DNA of 64,000 bases, taken from assembly GCF_020515625.1 (NCBI RefSeq), contig NZ_JAIWPJ010000001.1, positions 806,001-870,000 of the forward strand, written 5' to 3'. Source of the DNA: Natrinema amylolyticum. GTDB taxonomy: Archaea; Halobacteriota; Halobacteria; Halobacteriales; Natrialbaceae. Below, in pieces: positions 17,213 to 26,166 of this stretch (its first letter is position 1; each line of letters opens with the position of its first letter). A program made the translations under genes and the position numbers. The notes under the pieces are model-generated. The model was not told the DNA's origin and did not search any database. It was given only the letters and a program-made list of their open reading frames with translations.

Positions 17213-18342
17213 CCCCGCGACGTGTCGTTCAGGCGCTCGGCACCGTCGTCGGTCACAGCGACGAGATCCTCGATTCTGACCCCGAACCGTCCCTCGAGGT
17301 AGATCCCCGGCTCGACGCTAAAGACCATGCCGGGCTCAAGTTTGCGGTCGTTGCCGTCGACGATGTAGGGCGGTTCATGGACCTCGAGGCCGACGCCGTG
17401 GCCGGTCCGGTGGACGAATTCGTCGCCGTAGCCGGCCGACTCGATGACCGATCGGGCGGCGCGATCCACCGCACCGGCTTCGACGCCCGGCTCGACGGCG
17501 TCGATCGCGGCTTCCTGTGCCTGCCTGACGGTTTCGTGGACCTGTTCGTACTCTGCGGGCGGATCACCGACGACGATCGTTCGCGTCTGGTCGCCCGGAT
17601 ACCGACCCGTTCCGCCCTCGAGATCGGCCGCGACGAACGCGCCGAAATCGAGCACGATCGGGTCGCCGGCCTCGATCGCCCGCGAGCCGCCGTGATGGTG
17701 TGGCCGGGCCCCGTTCGGGCCGGCGGCGACGATCGTTTCGAAGGCCGGCTCCTCGCCACCGCGTGCGGCGAGCAGTCGGTCAATCTCCGCCGCCAGCTCC
17801 GATTCGGTCGTCCCGACGAGGTCGCCCCCCTGCTCGCGAATCTCGAGCGAGACCCGATCCGCGACCGCGCCGGCCCGCCGGAGGGCGTCGAGTTCGATGT
17901 CGTCCTTCCGGATTCGAAGCGGCTCGAGGACGGTGCTGGCGAGTCCGAATGCGGCGTCCGGGAGCAGTTCTCGGAGGTCCTGCGAGAACGTGGCCCACAG
18001 CCGGTCGTCGAGGAGGACGGTCGCCGGGTCGGCCCCGCCGAGGGAATAGCCCTCGAGGACCTCCGCGATCTCCTCGAGCGGGTCGTCCGCGTCGGTCCAG
18101 AGCCGGAGTTCCAGGTCTGCGATCGACAGTTTGGACAGTTCCGCCTCGTACATCGCCGGCGCGACGAGGGCCGGTTCGCCGGTCTCGGGGACGAACAGCA
18201 GCAGATGGCGCTCCGACGGCGACTCCTCGAAGCCGGTCAGATAGGTCAGGTTCGGACTCGGAAAGCAGACCGCCAGGTCGGTACCCTCGTCGGCGAGTCG
18301 TCGCTGACAGGCCGCGATTCGGCGCTCGAACGGCGATTCCAT
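17194..18342 (-). CDS. M24 family Xaa-Pro aminopeptidase/dipeptidase
   Basis: Metallopeptidase removing residues next to proline, 382 residues, cytoplasmic. The N-terminal creatinase-like domain (about 1-135) is followed by a pita-bread fold with the metal ligands in VLDFGAF, YPGDQTRT, GHGVGLEVHE, FSVEPGIY and VRIEDLV, so all five ligands are present. The start is the ATG of MESPFERRI at 18342; the frame extends 37 codons upstream into Arg/Cys-rich sequence that does not look coding. It converges on orc, and its 3' end overlaps the last 32-bp repeat unit. Confidence 0.93.
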   Translation of the reverse strand: MESPFERRIAACQRRLADEGTDLAVCFPSPNLTYLTGFEESPSERHLLLFVPETGEPALVAPAMYEAELSKLSIADLELRLWTDADDPLEEIAEVLEGYSLGGADPATVLLDDRLWATFSQDLRELLPDAAFGLASTVLEPLRIRKDDIELDALRRAGAVADRVSLEIREQGGDLVGTTESELAAEIDRLLAARGGEEPAFETIVAAGPNGARPHHHGGSRAIEAGDPIVLDFGAFVAADLEGGTGRYPGDQTRTIVVGDPPAEYEQVHETVRQAQEAAIDAVEPGVEAGAVDRAARSVIESAGYGDEFVHRTGHGVGLEVHEPPYIVDGNDRKLEPGMVFSVEPGIYLEGRFGVRIEDLVAVTDDGAERLNDTSRGWESGR

Positions 18343-18695
18343 GGGGGAGACTTCGCTCGAGCGAGAGATCAACGTTTGGTTGCGGTGACGTCGACACTGA
18401 CGGCGGCAGTTGCGGGAGTGCGTCGCTCCCACCTCGCACTCCACCCTTGACATAAGTTACCACGTCACTATCCGTTCGAATTCCAGCGCGTTTGGGCCCT
18501 GGAGCGCTCGATTCCAGGCGTGTTCGAATACAGGCGCGTTCGAAGGAGCAACCCTCGAGCAGCGACTGTTTCTGCGCTCGAACAGTCGCGATATTCGAAC
18601 AGTCGGGTTCCTGCGATTACTAGCGGGAACCTATTAACCCCCCGGCGGTCGCAAGCGGCGAAGCAACCCGTCGGGGCGCTGTGGTATTTCAGCGA
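18343..18695. promoter_or_regulatory. Divergent regulatory region before otsA with repeated motifs
   Basis: About 350 bp between the M24 peptidase and otsA. Near-repeats TTCCAGCGCGTTTG (18480), TTCCAGGCGTGTTCGA (about 18512) and ACAGGCGCGTTCGA occur in series. GAACAGTCG occurs at 18580 and 18597, with an inverted CGACTGTTT at 18563. CTATTAACC at about 18631 is a likely TATA element for otsA. The repeats look like operator sites; the regulator is unknown. Confidence 0.5.
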
Positions 18696-20408
18696 ATGCG
18701 AGTTACCGAGCGGTTGTCGTCGACGGCTGTACGGAATCGACAGCGACGGGCCGATGGCCGCGGCCGAACGGACGAAGGGTCCGGCTCCGACGGTCCAAAC
18801 TGTCCCGGTTCGCTGATCGTCGTCTCGAACCGGCAACCGTATCGTCACGAGTACGAAGACAAGGATGACTCCGCTACACCCTCGGACGCGGACTCCGACG
18901 CCTCGAGTTCCGACGGGAGCCCGCCGACGGGAGCGGACGGCGGTACCCGTTCGATGACCGAGACGCGGTCGATCACGGTCGACGAACCGGCCGGTGGCCT
19001 GACCGCTGGCCTCGATCCCGTGGTTCAGCAGACCGACGGTACCTGGATCGCCTGGGGCGACGGCGACGCGGACTTCGACGTCACGGACGAGCGAAACTGC
19101 GTCGCCGTCCCGCCCGACGAGGAGGCCTATACCCTCCGCCGACTCGACCTCTCCGACGAGGCCATCGACTCCTACTACTACGGGTTCAGCAACCGCGTGC
19201 TCTGGCCGCTCTGTCACGGGTTTCCGGACCTGATCGAGGACCGATCGAACGACTTCGAGTGGTACCGAACGGTCAACGAGCGCTTCGCCGAAGCGGTGGC
19301 CGACCACGCGACGGACGACTCTGTCATTTGGGTACAGGACTACCACCTCGCGCTCGCGCCGCGGATGATCCGGGAGTCGGTCCCCGCCGGGGCGACCGTC
19401 GCCCACTTCTGGCACATCCCGTGGCCGACGCCGGAGCTGTTCCGGCACTGCCCCGCCGGCGGCCGCATTCTCGAGGGGCTGCTGGGGAACGACCTGCTCG
19501 GGTTCCACGTCGAGCGATACGCCGATCAGTTCCTGCACTGCGTCGACCGATTCCTCCCGAACGCGACCGTCGACCGCGCTCGTCGAACGGTCCGCTACGA
19601 CGGACAGACGACTCGCGTCGTGGCGACGCCGATGGGCGTCGACGCCGAATCGTACGACCGAGAGGCGCGGTCGGTCGACCCGGACCGGCTCTCCGATCTG
19701 TTCGAGGAGTACGGCATCCCGCAGGGAGCGACGCTCGGCCTCGGCCTCGACCGACTCGACTACTCGAAGGGGATTCCCGAACGGCTCGCGGCGCTCGAGC
19801 GCTTCTTCGAGCGGAATCCGGGGTGGCGCGGCGAGTTCACGTTCCTCCAGAAGGCGACCCCCTCGCGCACGGAGATCGACACCTACGAGCAGTACGGGGA
19901 CCTCGTCCGCAGCGAAGTCAAGCGGATCAACCGCCGCTTCGGAACGGCGGACTGGCAACCGATCGTCTACACGGAGGACGTGCTCCCGCGGAAAGACCTC
20001 TGTGCGCTCTATCGGCGCGCGGACGTGATGGTAGTCAGTCCGCTGATGGACGGCATGAACTTGGTCGCACAGGAGTACGTCGCCGCGAGCGTCGACGGTG
20101 ACGACGCGCTACTACTGAGCGAGCGGACCGGTGCACACGATCGGCTCGGTTCACACGCGCTGACGATCGATCCGACCGACACCGACGGATTCGCGGCGCA
20201 ACTCGAGCACGCGCTCTCGATGTCGCCGTACGAACGGCGGCGGCGGATGAACACGCTCCGCCAGCGCGTCTTCAACGGCGATCTCGAGTCGTGGATGGAG
20301 ACCCAGTTCGACTGGATCCGGCGCGTTCACGGCGATCGCCGGCGCACCGAAACGAGTACGGACACCGATACTGACTCCGACTCCAGGGAACCGACCCCGC
20401 CAGTGTAG
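18696..20408 (+). CDS. otsA: Trehalose-6-phosphate synthase, GT20
   Basis: Joins a nucleotide-activated glucose and glucose-6-P to trehalose-6-P, for compatible-solute synthesis. Seen: LIVVSNRQPY near residue 40, the acceptor-loop GG in EPAGGLTAGL, VIWVQDYHLALAP, HFWHIPWPTPE, GVDAESYDREA, LGLDRLDYSKGIPERL, and VSPLMDGMNLVAQEYVA. About 55 Ser/Asp/Glu-rich residues are inserted between the first beta strand and the GG loop, and the C-terminal 25 residues are a Thr/Asp/Ser tail. The start is uncertain: ATG at 18696 or GTG at 18681, with about 40 non-conserved residues before the fold. The otsB start lies two bases after the stop. Confidence 0.93.
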   Translation: MRVTERLSSTAVRNRQRRADGRGRTDEGSGSDGPNCPGSLIVVSNRQPYRHEYEDKDDSATPSDADSDASSSDGSPPTGADGGTRSMTETRSITVDEPAGGLTAGLDPVVQQTDGTWIAWGDGDADFDVTDERNCVAVPPDEEAYTLRRLDLSDEAIDSYYYGFSNRVLWPLCHGFPDLIEDRSNDFEWYRTVNERFAEAVADHATDDSVIWVQDYHLALAPRMIRESVPAGATVAHFWHIPWPTPELFRHCPAGGRILEGLLGNDLLGFHVERYADQFLHCVDRFLPNATVDRARRTVRYDGQTTRVVATPMGVDAESYDREARSVDPDRLSDLFEEYGIPQGATLGLGLDRLDYSKGIPERLAALERFFERNPGWRGEFTFLQKATPSRTEIDTYEQYGDLVRSEVKRINRRFGTADWQPIVYTEDVLPRKDLCALYRRADVMVVSPLMDGMNLVAQEYVAASVDGDDALLLSERTGAHDRLGSHALTIDPTDTDGFAAQLEHALSMSPYERRRRMNTLRQRVFNGDLESWMETQFDWIRRVHGDRRRTETSTDTDTDSDSREPTPPV

Positions 20409-20410
20409 CG

Positions 20411-21259
20411 ATGACAGGGACCGAGACATCGCCCCGGCCGCTCGAGGAGTGTCTGCCGCGGCTCCGGACGACGCTCGAGGAAGCTCCCGGGCTGCTGGTC
20501 TGTCTGGATTTCGACGGGACGCTCGCTCCGATCGTCGACGATCCGGACGCGGCGGTCCCGACTGAGTCCAACCAGCAGGCGGTGACCGCGCTCACGGAGA
20601 CGCCGGACGTGACGACGGCGGTCGTCAGCGGCCGCGCGCTGGCGAACGTCCGCGAGCGGATCGACGGGCCGGCGATCTACGCCGGCAATCACGGACTGGA
20701 ACTCGCCCGCAACGGATCGATCGCCGTCCACCCGGTCGCGCGCAAGCGCGCCGCACGCGTCGAGCGGCTCTGTACGATCCTCGAGATCGCCTTGCGATCG
20801 GTGCCAAACTGTCGAATCGAAAACAAGCGCCTGACCGGGACGGTCCACCTCAGATCGGTTCCGGCGGCCACCGAGCCGATCGTTCGGCGGGTCACTCGCG
20901 AGGCCGTCGACCGCTTCGGCGGTGACGACCTCGAAGTTTCGACCGGGAAACGGATCCTCGAGATCGGGCCCGACTTTCCGTGGGGCAAAGGGAACGCGGT
21001 CGAGCTGATCGCCGCCGACGAGCCGCCCGGAACGGCCGTCGTCTACGTCGGGGACGACGTTACCGACGAATCGGCGTTTCGGGCCGTCGAACCGGACGGG
21101 ATCGGTGTCCGAGTCGGTGGCGACGATCCCTCGAGCGCGTCCTGTCGGGTCGGCTCTCCCGCTGACGTCGCGTCCTTTCTCTCGTGGCTCGAGTCGATTC
21201 GGGACGATCGCGTCGAGCGAGCGAGTGCGGCGTCGGCGACCCGACTCGAGGATCGGTAA
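20411..21259 (+). CDS. otsB: Trehalose-6-phosphate phosphatase, HAD superfamily
   Basis: Removes phosphate from trehalose-6-P to give trehalose. 282 residues; HAD motif I LVCLDFDGTLAP near residue 30, motif II AVVSGRAL, the cap-domain GNHGLE, motif III Lys in WGKGNAVELI, and motif IV VYVGDDVTDESAF. Translationally linked to otsA (2-bp gap), so the pair is a complete trehalose-forming operon. Followed by a G-rich tract that may end the transcript. Confidence 0.95.
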   Translation: MTGTETSPRPLEECLPRLRTTLEEAPGLLVCLDFDGTLAPIVDDPDAAVPTESNQQAVTALTETPDVTTAVVSGRALANVRERIDGPAIYAGNHGLELARNGSIAVHPVARKRAARVERLCTILEIALRSVPNCRIENKRLTGTVHLRSVPAATEPIVRRVTREAVDRFGGDDLEVSTGKRILEIGPDFPWGKGNAVELIAADEPPGTAVVYVGDDVTDESAFRAVEPDGIGVRVGGDDPSSASCRVGSPADVASFLSWLESIRDDRVERASAASATRLEDR

Positions 21260-21628
21260 CATGGCGCGGTCGCTAGACGAATCGGGAGCGATGACGCCGT
21301 CGACTCGTCCATCTCGCGTCCGTATTCGGTCATCGAGAGGGAAAACCGGAGATGGTCGGAGTGGGGGATGGGGTGGGGGAGGGGTGGAAGCCGAGCGCCG
21401 GCAGATAGCGGGCGAGCCCAGCGTGGAGGAGCAGAGTAGCCCGTACCGGGCTCGATCCGGGTTCGACGGTCGGGGGGTCCGTCTGGAGTCGCTCGGTCCA
21501 CCCGATCTGATCGTACGGACGCGCACCACTTAATGATACTGATGGGAATAACCAAAACCAACGATCAATCTCGAGCCGAAAGTATTAGTTACCACTGGAA
21601 ATATAGACCGGTACGAGAGTGAACGAGA
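21260..21628. other. Intergenic after otsB, with G-rich tract and promoter of the next gene
   Basis: 369 bp without a convincing gene. It holds the G-run cluster at 21363-21384 and, at the right end, AAATATAG at 21598-21605, about 25-30 bp before the GTG at 21629, a likely TATA element. Confidence 0.5.
21363..21384 (+). other. Putative intramolecular G-quadruplex motif
   Basis: Four G-runs of 5, 4, 5 and 4 bases with loops of 2, 1 and 1: GGGGG-AT-GGGG-T-GGGGG-A-GGGG. It sits on the sense strand 104 bp after the otsB stop. Confidence 0.6.
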
Positions 21629-21979
21629 GTGAAACTCCGCCAACCAACTGATTTCCTGATTCTCGAGGCGCTCGAGGATAAGGGACGAAATGTCGCAACG
21701 AACCTGGCCGCACACACGGGAAAGAGCCGAAAGAACATCAACACCAGACTGCCAGTGCTCGAGGATTACGGGCTCGTCCGGAAGATCGGTCCCGCCGAGC
21801 GATCCGGTCTCTACGAGATCACCTCGACGGGGAAAGCGGCGCTGGTGTACCGAGATCAGTACGACGAGGTCGACGACTTCGAAGCGCTCATCGAGGGGCC
21901 AAACGCCGGTACGAACCAGAACGGGGAGTCCCAGGCCAGTTTCGCCCGCGGTGAGAACGACGACGAAACCGACGAGTAA
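21629..21979 (+). CDS. Winged-helix transcriptional regulator (PhiH1-repressor-like)
   Basis: A 116-residue protein with one winged-helix domain in residues 1-70: FLILEALEDKGRNVATNLA, then KNINTRLPVLEDYGLVRKI and a wing YEITSTGKAALVYRDQYD. The C-terminal 40 residues are acidic and low-complexity. This pattern is common in small haloarchaeal regulators related to the PhiH1 phage repressor group; targets unknown. The start is GTG, supported by the TATA-like AAATATAG about 25 bp upstream. Confidence 0.85.
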   Translation: MKLRQPTDFLILEALEDKGRNVATNLAAHTGKSRKNINTRLPVLEDYGLVRKIGPAERSGLYEITSTGKAALVYRDQYDEVDDFEALIEGPNAGTNQNGESQASFARGENDDETDE

Positions 21980-22093
21980 CGTCACGGTCACCCAGTTTCG
22001 CCGACGACCGGTCGGTTCCGAAACCGGTCGTTCGGTTCTCGGTACCGGTCACAGCTGCCCGGTAGCGATCGGTTCACGACTGTGACCGGCGCC

Positions 22094-22849
22094 TCACGAG
22101 AAAAGTCCGCCATCATATGTCGCGAGTTCGCGGCGGGCACACGAGGAGAAGACGAGACTGAGTTTCTTGTCCAGTTTGTCCGACATCGGGGGACTCACCG
22201 TGCCGCACCGAGAACGGTCGCCTTCGTACGATGGATCCCACGCGTAGCTGCTGAGCATCGGCGTCGCGATCACGGCTCCACCGTCGCGGAACGCGACGCC
22301 GTGCTCGTGGTCTAATCCGAGGGCGTGACCGATTTCGTGGACGAGGACCTGAATGGTTCGCGTCGGTGCCGTGTTCGGCACGGTCCAGTGCGCGTCGTCG
22401 GTGATCGCTTCGTTGAACGGCTCGAGGTCGGCGATGTGTCGCGCTCCGCCGACCGAGGCGACGTGTGGAATGCCGTACCCGGTCGGTGCCTCCTCCATTC
22501 CCCCGTCCGTTATCAGCAGGTTCACGTCCGAAACCGGCTCGAGATCGCGTCGGCCGAGTTCGCCCGCAGCGACGGCCATTGGCCACTCTCCGCGAGCCGT
22601 GAGTCGAGCGGCGTCTTCGGTCGAGACCGAGACGGTCCCGCCGAAAGAGAGGTCGAGCGTCCAGTACTTGAGAGAAAGCATCTCCGTGAGATACTCATGG
22701 ATGCGGTCGGTGACTCCCTCGTACGTAGCGGCCCGCTCCGAGAGCCAGATCCGAACTGCGAGCGTCTCGCCGAAATCGTGCCCCGCGTATGCCAGCGTCC
22801 CGAGCGAGGCCATCGATCCGACTGACCCGAGGAATACGCGACGCTTCAT
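22094..22849 (-). CDS. Tat-exported zinc metallopeptidase (metzincin-like)
   Basis: A 251-residue protein starting MKRRVFLGSVGSMASLG, a twin-arginine signal, so secreted or surface-attached. The zinc site HEIGHALGLDH (His171, Glu172, His175, His181) is the extended HExxHxxGxxH form of metzincins/archaemetzincin-like peptidases. A Met-turn candidate is TPMLSSYAW downstream. Substrate unknown. Preceded on the same strand, 51 bp away, by a 108-residue hypothetical protein. Confidence 0.85.
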   Translation of the reverse strand: MKRRVFLGSVGSMASLGTLAYAGHDFGETLAVRIWLSERAATYEGVTDRIHEYLTEMLSLKYWTLDLSFGGTVSVSTEDAARLTARGEWPMAVAAGELGRRDLEPVSDVNLLITDGGMEEAPTGYGIPHVASVGGARHIADLEPFNEAITDDAHWTVPNTAPTRTIQVLVHEIGHALGLDHEHGVAFRDGGAVIATPMLSSYAWDPSYEGDRSRCGTVSPPMSDKLDKKLSLVFSSCARRELATYDGGLFS

Positions 22850-22900
22850 TCCTGACCTCGTATCGCTGTCCGCTGGTTCCCAGGGGCAAACATGGACAGT

Positions 22901-23227
22901 CTATCTCTCGTGTGACGCTGGGTCGTTCCGATCACTGTCGGCCGTCGGAACGATCGGTCTCGTTTCGGACGGCCTCGTTCGCGTATCGGCGATTCGGGCG
23001 GCGTCGTCGGAAACACGAATTTCGATGCCGGCCGGCAACTCGGTCGGCTCGATCGGGGTGAGCAAGAGCAACGCCTCTGCTTCGGTTTCGACCAGTACTC
23101 TGTCGGGCGTCCGCTGTCGCATGCAGAGCGTCCACACGCCCGTTCGAAGGCGTCTCCCGATCTGCCAGCCGGTAAAGTACCGCCCGTCCGACGCTTCGAA
23201 GAGGGACTCAAACGGTGACACGAACAC
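22901..23227 (-). CDS. Hypothetical protein, 108 residues
   Basis: I do not recognise a family. The frame has protein-like composition (GRYFTGWQIGRRL, LVETEAEALLLLTPIEP, LPAGIEIRVSDDAARI) and lies in tandem before the metallopeptidase gene. The start is GTG at 23227 or the GTG two codons later. A tail of about 25 residues is Thr/Ser/Asp-rich. Competing frames on both strands are longer but Arg/Ser-rich, so this frame is the best candidate, not a certain one. Confidence 0.5.
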   Translation of the reverse strand: MFVSPFESLFEASDGRYFTGWQIGRRLRTGVWTLCMRQRTPDRVLVETEAEALLLLTPIEPTELPAGIEIRVSDDAARIADTRTRPSETRPIVPTADSDRNDPASHER

Positions 23228-23474
23228 GACCCCCCACTACACGCGACGCGGCATTGAACTGCGGTCCCCGAACGGTCCTCGTCATTCCTGTTCGACCGAT
23301 ACGGTCCCGATCGCATCGATACTGGGATTCATATGGACTATCTTTAAGAAAACGTGACAGTCATTCAGATCTGAATACGCGATCGAAGGGCTATCGAACC
23401 CGGACGCGTCGCTTTCGTCATCGGTCTACGGACGTTTCGTCACCGGTTTACGGACGGACTCGAGGAACCGAGTG

Positions 23475-25559
23475 TCAGTTATGGCTGCCGCTCTCGAAGA
23501 ATTCGCCGAGAATCGCCTTGAGTCCCTTTCGAAGGTGTTGGTGCATCGTCGGCGGTGAGATGTCCATCGCCTCGGCGACTTCCTCGCCGGTGCTTTCCCG
23601 GGGCCAGTCGAAGAAGCCGCCGTAGTAGGCGAGTCGCAGCGTCGTGAGTTGGCGGTCAGTGAGTCGATCGAGGATCCGATTTCGTCGCTGAGCCGCCGTT
23701 CGAACCGGTCGATCGACCTCTCGTTTGGCGACGAGTTCGGTGTTCTCGTAGATGACGGTCAGCGCCTCCGCGATCTCTCGGACGTCGGCGTCCTGAGACA
23801 CCTCGACCAGACAGGTCCCGACCCCGCTCTCGACCGTGACGTCGCGGATCGTCGCCCCGTGGTTCGCGAGCGTCCGAACCCCGGACTTTGCCAGCCGCAT
23901 CTCGATCGTACAGCTCTCCTCGCCGTCGTGAATGAGCCGACACTCCTCGATAGAGTCGTGGTCACCGGCCTCCTCGAGAACCGTCTCGCCGTCCAGTCCG
24001 TCGACCGTCACGTACTGGAAGGTGCGCCCGTTGACCGTGGTGCCGGCCCACTCGAGCGAACAGGTGCAGTCGTACGCATCGGAGAGATCGAACGAGAACG
24101 TATCGCCGCCGTCGATCCGGAACTTGAGTTCGACGACGGTATCGGCGAAGAGCAGTTGTCGATTCTTCACGGCCATGATGGTGAAGCCGATCGTCTCGCC
24201 GAGCAGCCGGAAGCCGGCTCGTTCGCGCTCGCTGAAGGCGTCGTCGCGGCTCGCGAGGACGGTGAGTACGCCGTAGGTCGCGTCCTCGTGGGTGATCGGG
24301 ACGGCGATCGCGGATCTGACGTCGTCCTCGCGTGCGGCCTCCCGGAGCGGTTCGGGGACCGTCTCGTCCTCGAGAATGCGGTTCGTCGTTCGGATTTCAC
24401 CGGTTCGAACCGCCTGCGTGACCGGCCGCTCGTGGTCGACGGTGAGATCGCGGACGCAATCGAGATATGTATCGGCCTCCCCGGCACCGGTCCGGTAGGA
24501 GAGTTGGCCGTCGCCGGCCCGTTCAGCGATCCACGACCCGCAGTACAGGTCGGAATCGACGAGTTGCTCACAGACCTCGCGTTCGATCGCGTCCCGTGCG
24601 GGTGCCTCGACGAGCGTCTCGATCACCTGCCGGACGACCGCGTTGATCCGGTTGAGCGTCTCGAGTTGGTCCTGGCGCGAACGGAGCTGTCGCTCGCGCT
24701 CGACCCGCTCGGTGATGTCCCGGGCCAGCCAGACGACGGCGCGCCGGCCCTGAATCCGCTGGTCGATCGGTACGACCCGGGCCTCGAACCGTCGTCGCCC
24801 CTCGGTCGTCTCCGCATCGTACTCGACTGACTGGACGTCGTCGGTTCGGATCGCCCGGTCGATACAGTCCTGTAGCTTCGTGGCGACCTGGTCGGGGAAC
24901 GCGTCCTCGAGTTCGGCGCCGGGAAGGTCGTCGGCCGCCGTCGAGTACAGGTCGGCCGAGTCGGGACGGGCCTTCGCCTCGAGGTAGGTGCCGTCCTCGC
25001 CGATGACGAACGCTTCGTCGGGCAGCTCGTTGGCGAGAATTCGGTGGTATCGGCCGTCGCCCGACGACTGCTCGGGGTGAGATCGTATCGTTGCGATAAT
25101 CCGATCGATCGGCTTCTCGTCGCTGTCCGTCGGCACGTACTCGGTCGCGTCGGCCCTGAGAGCGACGGTCGCGAGTCGTTCGCTTCCCTCCCGTGGCGCG
25201 ACGATCGTCGGGACGCTCGCTAGCTTCGCGTGGACGCGCTGGAGGATCGTCTGTATTTCGCCGGGGCAGTCGAGTTCGAGGACGACGGCGCTCGGGACGG
25301 CCGACGCCGTCTCGCCGTCGGTCGTCGGTTCCGATCGCACCGGCGACGCGGCGTCCCCCTCGCCCGTCGGTCCCGTCTCGATACCCTCGTCTGTCGAATC
25401 GTCGGTGTCCGTTCCGAGTACGGACTCCAGATCCCCGGTCGTGGGGACCGTTCGAACGTCGTGTTCGGTTGCTCGCTCGAGTCGCGTCCGGAGATCACTC
25501 TCTTCCGCTCGAACGTCCGTTACGACGACGATCGGCCCGGATAGATGTGCAGCGGTCAT
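23475..25559 (-). CDS. BAT-type regulator: receiver-like, PAS, GAF, BAT, HTH_10
   Basis: A 694-residue sensor-regulator starting MTAAHLSGPIVVVTDVRA. Order: receiver-like region about 8-150 interrupted by a Thr/Asp/Glu-rich loop; PAS about 165-285 (YHRILANELPDEAFVI to VVWLARDITERV); GAF about 300-465 (LYCGSWIAERAG, SAIAVPITHEDATYGVLTVL); BAT module about 475-625; HTH_10 at the end (LTDRQLTTLRLAYYGGFFDW, VAEAMDISPPTMHQHL). The last 60 residues closely resemble the end of the 1080-residue regulator at 6452-9694, so the two are paralogues. The upstream 22 codons of the open frame are not conserved-looking. Confidence 0.9.
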   Translation of the reverse strand: MTAAHLSGPIVVVTDVRAEESDLRTRLERATEHDVRTVPTTGDLESVLGTDTDDSTDEGIETGPTGEGDAASPVRSEPTTDGETASAVPSAVVLELDCPGEIQTILQRVHAKLASVPTIVAPREGSERLATVALRADATEYVPTDSDEKPIDRIIATIRSHPEQSSGDGRYHRILANELPDEAFVIGEDGTYLEAKARPDSADLYSTAADDLPGAELEDAFPDQVATKLQDCIDRAIRTDDVQSVEYDAETTEGRRRFEARVVPIDQRIQGRRAVVWLARDITERVERERQLRSRQDQLETLNRINAVVRQVIETLVEAPARDAIEREVCEQLVDSDLYCGSWIAERAGDGQLSYRTGAGEADTYLDCVRDLTVDHERPVTQAVRTGEIRTTNRILEDETVPEPLREAAREDDVRSAIAVPITHEDATYGVLTVLASRDDAFSERERAGFRLLGETIGFTIMAVKNRQLLFADTVVELKFRIDGGDTFSFDLSDAYDCTCSLEWAGTTVNGRTFQYVTVDGLDGETVLEEAGDHDSIEECRLIHDGEESCTIEMRLAKSGVRTLANHGATIRDVTVESGVGTCLVEVSQDADVREIAEALTVIYENTELVAKREVDRPVRTAAQRRNRILDRLTDRQLTTLRLAYYGGFFDWPRESTGEEVAEAMDISPPTMHQHLRKGLKAILGEFFESGSHN

Positions 25560-25716
25560 TCTGTCTCCTCCCTGTTCCGTCCGATTACCGGCGAATTCAC
25601 CCGGTGGGACACTCCGTTCTACCAAGCAGGTTTCGGAATAAAAGCCTACTGGTCGTTACGCGACCGTTCGGGAGCTACCGTGCGATATCGCTCCGCTGAC
25701 TGTCGTACTGCGCGAC

Positions 25717-25968
25717 CTACAACTCGCCTCGATCCCGAAGCTCGGCGAGCAGGTCGTCGACGAGCGACTCGACGTCGTCGTAGGGGAAGTCACCACCGGA
25801 CGTCTTCGTGTTTAGCTCCATCGCAGTCATCGAGAACTCGCCGGACTCGAATTTCGTCCCGGGACCGTTCGGAAGCGCCGGGACGAGTTCCATCGGACCC
25901 GAGACCGGGTAGTCGGCGCCTTCGAAGGCGTCGATCAGTTGCGCTCGGAGTTCGGCTTCGTCTGCCAT
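25717..25968 (-). CDS. MTH865-like small protein
   Basis: An 83-residue protein, MADEAELRAQLIDAFEGADY to LLAELRDRGEL, with the family's central GTKFESGEFSMTAMEL block. The fold is EF-hand-like in the methanogen founder; biochemical role unknown. The start is the internal ATG at 25968; the 25 codons before it contain a Pro/Arg-rich stretch and are probably leader. Confidence 0.85.
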   Translation of the reverse strand: MADEAELRAQLIDAFEGADYPVSGPMELVPALPNGPGTKFESGEFSMTAMELNTKTSGGDFPYDDVESLVDDLLAELRDRGEL

Positions 25969-26130
25969 TACGTCTCGATTCGGTGCCGGAACCAATAACT
26001 TTGCAGGGAGTCGGGAACTGCGACCGACGGGCATATTCGCCACTCAGGCCGGGAAACGGCGAGCGAACCGAGACGAACGGCGTCCGACCGGCGATAGCAT
26101 ACCGAATCCGATACGTCCGCAGAACAGTAG

Positions 26131-26140
26131 AAACTATAAT
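26131..26140 (+). promoter_or_regulatory. TATA-like element for the RHH gene
   Basis: ACTATAATTA, about 27-36 bp before the ATG at 26167, in an otherwise GC-rich surround. Confidence 0.5.
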
Positions 26141-26166
26141 TAGTCAGCAGCGAGCAGTGTCGGGAC

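Noticed and set aside
18468-19958. 496-residue minus-strand open frame opposite otsA
   Set aside because: Shadow frame; Arg/Val/Asp-rich without any motif, while the plus strand encodes a full trehalose-phosphate synthase.
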